Shown here one piece after another: positions 58,902-64,000 of a DNA stretch of 64,000 bases (within the stretch, counting starts at the first letter, position 1; each line of letters begins with the position of its first letter). The stretch covers positions 2,914,001-2,978,000 of the forward strand of contig NZ_CP108644.1 in the NCBI RefSeq assembly GCF_041435495.1. Reading direction: 5' to 3'. The notes under the pieces are model-generated. The model was not told the DNA's origin and ran no database searches. It was given only the letters and a program-made list of their open reading frames with translations. A program made the position numbers and the translations under genes. The DNA comes from Streptomyces sp. NBC_01116 (lineage in GTDB: Bacteria; Actinomycetota; Actinomycetes; Streptomycetales; Streptomycetaceae).

Positions 58902-59798
58902 ATGCAGACGAGGAAGCAGTCACGGCGGCCCAGGCGCGGGTTCCTCCGCATACGGATATCGGCCGGAGCGGGTGTGCTCGCGCTGGTCCTGGCGGGGTGC
59001 GGGAGCGACGACGGCAGCGCGGACGACCAGGGTGGGAAGGCCGGTCGGTCGGCCTCCGTGGAACGGGCGCTGGCGCTCATGGACGACGAGCAGAGCGCGG
59101 ACGCGGGCATCAGCCTGGACGTGGACGTCCTCGACAACGACTCCCTCACCCTGGAGAACGGTGACCGGGCCGCGCTGCTCGACACCTACGACCCCGCCGA
59201 ACTGGCCCTGAGCATCGACACCGAGCCCGGTCATGGTTCCGCTTCGGTGTCCGGGACCACGGTCACGTACACCGCCAGGGAGGGGTACGCCGGCGAGGAC
59301 GAGCTCACGTACAAGGTCCTCGTGAAGGGCACCGAGGTCCCCGCCGCCACCGCCGTCGTCCGCATCACCGTCAGCGCGGGCACCGCGGAACCGACACCTG
59401 CCTCCGCCTCGAACGCCTCGGACTCCGACCCGAAGGCGACGGACCCGGCGACGGACGCGGCACCCGCGTACTACGAGAACTGCGACGCCGCCCGCGCCGC
59501 CGGGGCCGCTCCGGTCGAGGAGGGCGATCCCGGCTACGCGCCCCATCTGGACCGCGACGGCGACGGCGTGGGCTGCGAGCCGTGGGGCGAGTCCGCCTCG
59601 TCCTCCGACGAGGGCGGAAGCGGCAGCCGAAGCGGGAGCGGCAGCGGAAGCCGTACGAGTGGTGAGGGCGGTGGCGGCAGCACCTCGTACGCGAACTGCA
59701 CCGCCGTACGGAACGCGGGCGCCGCGCCCATCCGGACCGGAGACCCGGGCTACGGGCGGCACCTGGACCGTGACGGGGACGGCGTCGGCTGCGAGTGA
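58902..59798 (+). CDS. Excalibur-domain calcium-binding lipoprotein
   Basis: 298 residues. ATG at 58902 has GGGGG upstream. A lipoprotein signal (ISAGAGVLALVLAGC-GS) is followed by a cadherin/Ig-like domain (ISLDVDVLDNDSLTLENGD...GYAGEDELTYKVLV). Two excalibur motifs follow: YYENCDAARAAGAAPVEEGDPGYAPHLDRDGDGVGCE and SYANCTAVRNAGAAPIRTGDPGY...DRDGDGVGCE. Each has the DxDxDGxxCE calcium loop and paired Cys. A Ser/Gly linker joins them. It is likely a calcium-responsive envelope protein; the partner is unknown. Confidence 0.92.
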   Translation: MQTRKQSRRPRRGFLRIRISAGAGVLALVLAGCGSDDGSADDQGGKAGRSASVERALALMDDEQSADAGISLDVDVLDNDSLTLENGDRAALLDTYDPAELALSIDTEPGHGSASVSGTTVTYTAREGYAGEDELTYKVLVKGTEVPAATAVVRITVSAGTAEPTPASASNASDSDPKATDPATDAAPAYYENCDAARAAGAAPVEEGDPGYAPHLDRDGDGVGCEPWGESASSSDEGGSGSRSGSGSGSRTSGEGGGGSTSYANCTAVRNAGAAPIRTGDPGYGRHLDRDGDGVGCE

Positions 59799-59859
59799 CC
59801 GCCGCCGCACCGCCTCCGGGCCACGGGCCGCGCCGCACCTGAACCGCGCGCCGCCCGGT

Positions 59860-59935
59860 CGTTCACGCCACCTCGTCCTGGGCATCGCACGCCGCCGGGC
59901 CGTTCACGCCACCTCGTCCCGGGCGTCGCGCCGCC
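59860..59935. repeat. Duplicated 3' end of the benE gene
   Basis: CGTTCACGCCACCTCGTCC occurs at 59860 and 59901 with similar continuation (37 and 35 nt). The right copy contains the real stop and last codons of the minus-strand transporter; the left copy would encode a near-identical DEVA-stop tail. Confidence 0.8.
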
Positions 59936-61310
59936 TCCTGGCGGTCAGCGCCAGGTGCGTCACCAGGCCCAGGACGAGGCCCCAGCAAGCGGATCCGACA
60001 CCGCCCAGGGTGACGCCCGAGGCCGTGGTGAGGAAGGTGACCACCGCCGCGTCCCGGCCCCGCTCGTCCGCCACCGCCTGGGCGAGGCTCGTGGAGAACG
60101 TGGCGAGCAGGGCGATGCCCGCTATGACGGCGATGAGTTCGGGCGGCAGCGCGGCGAACAGCCCGACGAGGGCCGCTCCGCAGACGCCCGCCAGCAGGTA
60201 GAAGACGCCGCACGCCAGACCGGCCACATAGCGGCGTCGCGGGTCGCGGTGGGCCTCTTCGCCCGTGCTGATCGCGGCCGTGATCGCCGCCAGGTTGACG
60301 GCGTGACCGCCCAGCGGTGCGAGCGCCGTCGAGGCGAGCCCGGTGGCGGTGATGAGCAGCCGGTCGTTCGGACGGTAGCCGCAGGCCGCCAGCACTCCGA
60401 GCCCCGGCGCGTTCTGCGAGGCCATCGTCACCACGGCCAGCGGGACGGCCAGGCCCACCACCGCCGCACCGGTGAACTCCGGTGCCGTGAACACGGGAAG
60501 GGTCAGCCCGACGTCGACGGACGAGGCGTGGATGCCCGGGGCGACGACGGTGGCGAGCACGGCCGCGACCAGGGCCCAGGCCACCGCGTATCTCGGCGAT
60601 CGCTGCTTGACGGTCAGGTAGACGGCCAGGGAGGCCAGGACCGGGAGCGGCGCACCGTCCAGCGCCGAGAACAGGTCGACGCCGAAGGAGAACAGCACGC
60701 CCGCCAGCATGGCCGCCACGATTCCGGGCGGTACGCGGCGCATGACCCGCCCGAAGACGCCCGTCAGGCCGACCAGCGCCATGAGGAGACCGCTGACCAG
60801 GAAGGCCCCGATGGCCTGCGGGTACGTGTAGTCCCCGAGGCTGCCGACGAGGACCGCCGCGCCCGGCGTCGAGAACGCGGTGATCACCGGCATCCTGGTC
60901 CACCAGCTGAGCGCGGCGCACGTCACGCCGCTGCCCACGCACGCCGCCCACACCCAGGACGCGGTCTGCTCGTCGGTCAGGTGGCCGGCGGACGCCGCCG
61001 CGAGAACCACGAGGAGGGGGCCGGAGCACGAGACCACGACGGTGATCAGGCCCGCGAGGACGGCGGAGAGGGAGGCGTCCGCCAGGAGCCCGCGCCGCCC
61101 GGACGCCGCCCGGACGCCCTCGCCCCGGGCCCCGGCGTTCCCGGTCACCGCGTCCGGGGCGCCCGCGGCCCGGGTTCCCGCACCGGTTCCGGTCACCGCA
61201 TCCGGGGCTTCCGCGGCCCGGGTCCCGGCACCGGTTCCGGTCCGCGTACCCGTGTCCGGCCCGGGCGCCTCGTCCGTGTCGTCCTCGGCGCCCTGTTCGG
61301 CCGTGGCCAT
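59904..61310 (-). CDS. BenE-family benzoate/H+ symporter
   Basis: 468 residues, ATG at 61310. The N-terminal ~75 residues are a hydrophilic Gly/Thr/Ala repeat (GTRTGTGAGTRAAEAPDAVTG twice). They are followed by ~11-12 transmembrane helices of the BenE fold: ASLSAVLAGLITVVVSCSGPLLVV, TPGAAVLVG, PGIVAAMLAGVLFSFG, VVTMASQNAPGLGVLAACGYRPN. It would import benzoate or a related aromatic acid. It is adjacent to an aminotransferase and an FMN hydroxyacid oxidase, which fits aromatic acid metabolism, but the orientation does not prove cotranscription. The repeat N-terminus is unusual. Confidence 0.9.
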   Translation of the reverse strand: MATAEQGAEDDTDEAPGPDTGTRTGTGAGTRAAEAPDAVTGTGAGTRAAGAPDAVTGNAGARGEGVRAASGRRGLLADASLSAVLAGLITVVVSCSGPLLVVLAAASAGHLTDEQTASWVWAACVGSGVTCAALSWWTRMPVITAFSTPGAAVLVGSLGDYTYPQAIGAFLVSGLLMALVGLTGVFGRVMRRVPPGIVAAMLAGVLFSFGVDLFSALDGAPLPVLASLAVYLTVKQRSPRYAVAWALVAAVLATVVAPGIHASSVDVGLTLPVFTAPEFTGAAVVGLAVPLAVVTMASQNAPGLGVLAACGYRPNDRLLITATGLASTALAPLGGHAVNLAAITAAISTGEEAHRDPRRRYVAGLACGVFYLLAGVCGAALVGLFAALPPELIAVIAGIALLATFSTSLAQAVADERGRDAAVVTFLTTASGVTLGGVGSACWGLVLGLVTHLALTARRRRDARDEVA

Positions 61311-61362
61311 CGTGTCCCTCTCCCCGTCTCGTCTCCCCGCGGCTCCGCCGTCCCCGCCGCTC

Positions 61363-62505
61363 CTACTCCGGCCGCTGCGCCACAGCGGCGAGCCGCGCGA
61401 CGCCCTCGGCGAACTCCTCGCCGCCCAGGGCCTGGAACGGCAGCCGGAGGAACACCGTTCCGGACGGCGGCGCCGAGTCCGCGGGATAGAACGCCGAGCC
61501 GCGAGTGAGGGCGATGCCCTCGTCGGCCGCCGCCGCGAGGAACTTCTCCTCCGGGGACCGTACCGGCAGGTGCACGCTGATGTAGTAGCCGCCCTCGGGC
61601 ACGCACAGCGCGACGTCGCCGAGCGACTTCCGCACCGCCTCGACCGCCGCGTCGTGCCGCGGCCGCAGCAGGTCGCGGACCTCGTCGATGTTCCGCCGGA
61701 CCAGGCCGCTCGCGAAGGCGCGTGCCGCGACCGCCTGGAGCAGCGGGGCCGGCGAGAGGTAGGTGCTCTCCGCGAGTGCCGCCAGGGCCCTCGGCGTACC
61801 GGGCGCGCCGATGACGTAACCGACGCGCAGTCCCGGGCTGAGGACCTTGCTCAGCGAGCCGATGGTCAGCACCCGGGCACCGTCGACGGAGTCCGCCAGC
61901 TCACCGAGGAGCGTGGGGGCCGTGCCGGCGAAGCGGAGTTCCCGGTACGGGATGTCCTCCAGGATCGTGAATCCGAACTCCGCCGAGAGCCGCACCAGTT
62001 CGCGCCGCTTCTCCTCGCTCGTCGTCACCCCGGCGGGATTCTGGAAGTCCGGGATCACATAGACGAACGCGGGCACCTCCGCCTGGAGGCGTTCGCGCAG
62101 GACGTCCAGGTCGAGGCCGTCGTGCCGCAGGGGTATCCCGGACACCTGCCCCCCGTGCCGCTCGAAGATCTGGACGGCGCGGTCGTACGTCGGCGCCTCC
62201 GCGAGGACCTTCTTGCCGGGTGCGTCCTTGAGGAGGTGGGCGGCGAGCAGGTCGAGGGCCTGGAGCGAGCCGTTGGTGACGAAGACCCGGTCGGGGTCGA
62301 CGGTGTGGAACAGGCCGAGCTGGTCGCGGAGTTCGCGGTCGCCGGTGTGGTGGCCGATGGGCGCGTACTGGAAGACGCGGTCCGGTTCGGAGGCCAGGAT
62401 CGAACCTGTCAGCTCGGCGATGGCGGCGGACGGGATCGCTTCGAGCGGAGGGATGCCACGCGAGAAGTGGACGGTCGCGGAAGACGCTGAGGTCGCAGCG
62501 GTCAC
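61363..62505 (-). CDS. PLP-dependent aminotransferase (class I, MocR-aminotransferase-like)
   Basis: 380 residues. GTG at 62505 has AAGGAG 8 nt upstream. Fold-type I features: FVTNGSLQALDLLAAHL, VLAEAPTYDRAVQIF, VIPDFQNPAGVTTSEEKR with the Asn, ILEDIPYRELRF, and the PLP-binding Lys in LTIGSLSKVLSPGLRVGY. There is no helix-turn-helix, so it is an enzyme rather than a MocR regulator. The substrate is unknown. The neighbouring FMN hydroxyacid oxidase makes an arylglycine-forming aminotransferase one candidate. Confidence 0.9.
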   Translation of the reverse strand: MTAATSASSATVHFSRGIPPLEAIPSAAIAELTGSILASEPDRVFQYAPIGHHTGDRELRDQLGLFHTVDPDRVFVTNGSLQALDLLAAHLLKDAPGKKVLAEAPTYDRAVQIFERHGGQVSGIPLRHDGLDLDVLRERLQAEVPAFVYVIPDFQNPAGVTTSEEKRRELVRLSAEFGFTILEDIPYRELRFAGTAPTLLGELADSVDGARVLTIGSLSKVLSPGLRVGYVIGAPGTPRALAALAESTYLSPAPLLQAVAARAFASGLVRRNIDEVRDLLRPRHDAAVEAVRKSLGDVALCVPEGGYYISVHLPVRSPEEKFLAAAADEGIALTRGSAFYPADSAPPSGTVFLRLPFQALGGEEFAEGVARLAAVAQRPE

Positions 62506-62566
62506 TGAGAAGGCTCCTTGCCAAGTACCGGATGGAGAGGGCTCGTTCGAGGGTGGCGCGTACGCC

Positions 62567-63664
62567 TCACCGCGCCGCCGTGCTCGTGGTTCCGCGGGCG
62601 TCGACGGCGAAGTCGGCACCGATGTCGGCGACGGAGTCCGCGCCGAGCTGGAGCAGCGTGTCCTCGATCTCGCCCCTGAGGAGGTCGAGGACCGCTTCCA
62701 CGCCCTGCTGTCCGGCCAGGCCGAGGCCCCAGAGGTAGGGGCGGCCGATGCACACCGCGTCCGCGCCGTACGCGAGGGCCTTGACGACGTGGACGCCGGA
62801 GCGGATGCCGCCGTCCATGAGGACCAGGCCGCGGCCGTCGACGGCGGCCGCCACCTGCTCCAGGGCGAACAGGCTGGGTACCGCGCCGTCGAGCTGGCGG
62901 CCGCCGTGGTTGGAGACGATGACGCCGTCGAGGCCCAGGGCGACGCAGCGTTCGGCGTCCTCGGCCCGCAGGATGCCCTTGACCACGATCGGCAACCGCG
63001 TACGGGACCGGATCCATTCCAGGTCGTCCCAGGTCAGCGGCAGGCGTTCGATGCGCGCGCCGTCCGGGATGTCGCCGGTGAGCACGCCCAGCGCGCGCAG
63101 ATTGCCGAAGTCGACGTTCGCGGGGGTACGGAAGCCCGCGCGCCGGGTGCTGATGCGGCGGGCCGCGTAGCTGGCGTCGACCGTGACCACGAGCGCGGTC
63201 GCGCCGGCGTCCTCCGCCAGGGCGATCGTCGCGGCGACGTCGTCGCGGGACCGGTAGGCGTAGAGCTGGAACCAGCTGTCGCTGCCGACCGCGCCGGTCA
63301 CCCGGGAGATGGCGTAGTGGCTGTCGGTGCTGACGATCGACACGGTGCCCGTCGACTCGGCGGCGCGGGCGGTCGCGATCTCGGCGTCCTCGTGGAGGAG
63401 GCGCTGCGGGCTCGTCGGGGCGAGCAGGACGGGCAGCGCGAGCCGCTGCCCGAGGACGGTCACCGAGGTGTCGGGCTTGACGCCCGTCCCGCCGAGGGCG
63501 CGGGGGCGCAGCCAGACCTGGTCGAAGGCCTCCGCGTTGGCACGGACCGTGAGCTGGGTGTCGGCGCCGCCCGCCACGTACGCCCAGGAAGCGGCGTCGA
63601 GAACGGACGCGGCGGCCTGCTCGTAATCGGTCAGGGTCAGCAGACCGGATAATTCCCTTGCCAT
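62567..63664 (-). CDS. FMN-dependent alpha-hydroxy-acid oxidase/dehydrogenase
   Basis: 365 residues, ATG at 63664. The LldD/glycolate oxidase/mandelate dehydrogenase TIM barrel is shown by MARELSGLLTLTDYEQAAASVL, SWAYVAGGADTQLT, LPVLLAPTSPQRLLHEDAE, SWFQLYAYRSRDDV, VVKGILRAEDAERCVALG, the active-site His in VSNHGGRQLDG, and DGGIRSGVHVVKALAYGADAVCIGR. It oxidises a 2-hydroxy acid to the 2-oxo acid. The combination with an aminotransferase 61 bp downstream resembles HmO/HpgT of hydroxyphenylglycine pathways; the family also includes ordinary lactate and glycolate oxidases. Confidence 0.92.
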   Translation of the reverse strand: MARELSGLLTLTDYEQAAASVLDAASWAYVAGGADTQLTVRANAEAFDQVWLRPRALGGTGVKPDTSVTVLGQRLALPVLLAPTSPQRLLHEDAEIATARAAESTGTVSIVSTDSHYAISRVTGAVGSDSWFQLYAYRSRDDVAATIALAEDAGATALVVTVDASYAARRISTRRAGFRTPANVDFGNLRALGVLTGDIPDGARIERLPLTWDDLEWIRSRTRLPIVVKGILRAEDAERCVALGLDGVIVSNHGGRQLDGAVPSLFALEQVAAAVDGRGLVLMDGGIRSGVHVVKALAYGADAVCIGRPYLWGLGLAGQQGVEAVLDLLRGEIEDTLLQLGADSVADIGADFAVDARGTTSTAAR

Positions 63665-63695
63665 GGATCCTCTTCCGTCGTCGGATGAATTTCCG

Positions 63696-64000
63696 TCAGG
63701 CGAACTGGTCGAATCCCATTTTGGCCACCATTCCGGTGACCACCAGGACCAGGACGACCCGGACGAATCCGGATCCCCTTTTCATTGCGGTGCGCGACCC
63801 GATCATCGCGCCGGCGATATTTCCCACGGCCATGCCCAGACCGAGGGCCCACAGGACGTTTCCCTGCCAGGCGAAGACCGCGAGGGCCCCCAGATTGGAG
63901 GAGGCGTTGATCACCTTCGCCATGGCCGCGCTTTCCAGGAACTGCGTCGCGAGGAGCGTGGTGAAGGAAATGATGAGGAAGGTACCGACGCCGGGCCCGA
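63696..64000 (-). CDS. TauE/SafE-family membrane transporter, 5' end off the window
   Basis: The open minus-strand frame continues to the window edge. The visible ~100 residues begin GPGVGTFLIISFTTLLATQF, then LESAAMAKVINASSNLGALAVFA and a C-terminal membrane segment VVLVLVVTGMVAKMGFDQFA. The ATG at 63923 is internal, not the true start. The family exports sulfite, sulfoacetate or similar anions. It lies 31 bp upstream of the hydroxyacid oxidase start, on the same strand. Confidence 0.85.
   Translation of the reverse strand, partial: GPGVGTFLIISFTTLLATQFLESAAMAKVINASSNLGALAVFAWQGNVLWALGLGMAVGNIAGAMIGSRTAMKRGSGFVRVVLVLVVTGMVAKMGFDQFA

Overview
The window is chromosomal DNA of a high-GC actinomycete, almost certainly Streptomyces. 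Evidence: very strong G/C bias at third codon positions, frequent GTG starts and GTGA/ATGA overlaps, and typical Streptomyces families (CslA/GlxA, class E and F sortases, DUF397/DUF5753 regulator pairs, DUF1023 hydrolase, BenE, excalibur lipoprotein). One tRNA-Lys(CTT) lies at 2845-2918. I see no rRNA, CRISPR array, phage structural genes or replication origin.

Layout. 1-2652: a proline/aspartate-rich repeat protein running off the left edge, coupled to a secreted cell-wall protein with two peptidoglycan-binding repeats. 3461-8511: the hyphal-tip glucan locus (cslA, glxA, convergent GH6 endoglucanase). 8910-10212: class F sortase plus a secreted partner. 10389-20985: a phosphonate (2-aminoethylphosphonate-type) catabolic and uptake regulon: GntR regulator, FAD oxidoreductase, phosphonatase-like HAD enzyme, ABC transporter and exported phosphodiesterase. 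An identical 16-bp operator-like site precedes two of its transcription units. An intact IS481-type element (15838-16909, 6-bp duplication ACTAGC) has separated the first permease from its start codon, so the transporter is probably broken. 21044-31997: ordinary accessory and core genes: LAXTG surface protein, ROK repressor facing an oxidoreductase and a heme-binding-type protein, FAH-family hydrolase, second YidC, DUF3311/solute symporter, class E sortase, SEC-C protein.

32211-43583 is a defence island. Rightward are a MORC/MutL-like GHKL ATPase, a Z1-domain ATPase/predicted endonuclease and a Vsr-type nuclease. Leftward are a C5-cytosine methyltransferase, an HNH nuclease, an SF2/SNF2-like helicase, a ParB-like protein and a second HNH-family protein that has lost key catalytic residues. 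The gene content fits the MORC-linked restriction systems predicted by comparative genomics. The paired active/degenerate HNH proteins, the ParB-helicase module, a perfect 34-bp palindrome and a codon-usage breakpoint inside the Z1 gene are the parts most worth study. 43819-49494 is a cluster of small regulators (XRE, anti-sigma-type ATPase, DUF5753 plus DUF397, DUF6879, TPR regulator, DUF6415, a 29-residue membrane peptide).

49667-51390 holds a DUF397-like small protein, a protein with a His/Trp/Gly-rich N-terminus and a JmjC/cupin oxygenase, which could be an oxygenase with its substrate. 51479-54352 is a three-gene unit (helical small protein, DUF1023 hydrolase, lipoprotein) whose hydrolase gene changes codon usage midway, as a polymorphic toxin would after domain exchange. 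The right end has an endonuclease/phosphatase-family protein, a winged-helix protein, a nucleotidyltransferase, an APH-type kinase, an excalibur lipoprotein, BenE, an aminotransferase beside an FMN hydroxyacid oxidase (possibly part of an arylglycine pathway), and a partial TauE/SafE transporter. Names rest on recognisable motifs read by eye. No database search was possible.
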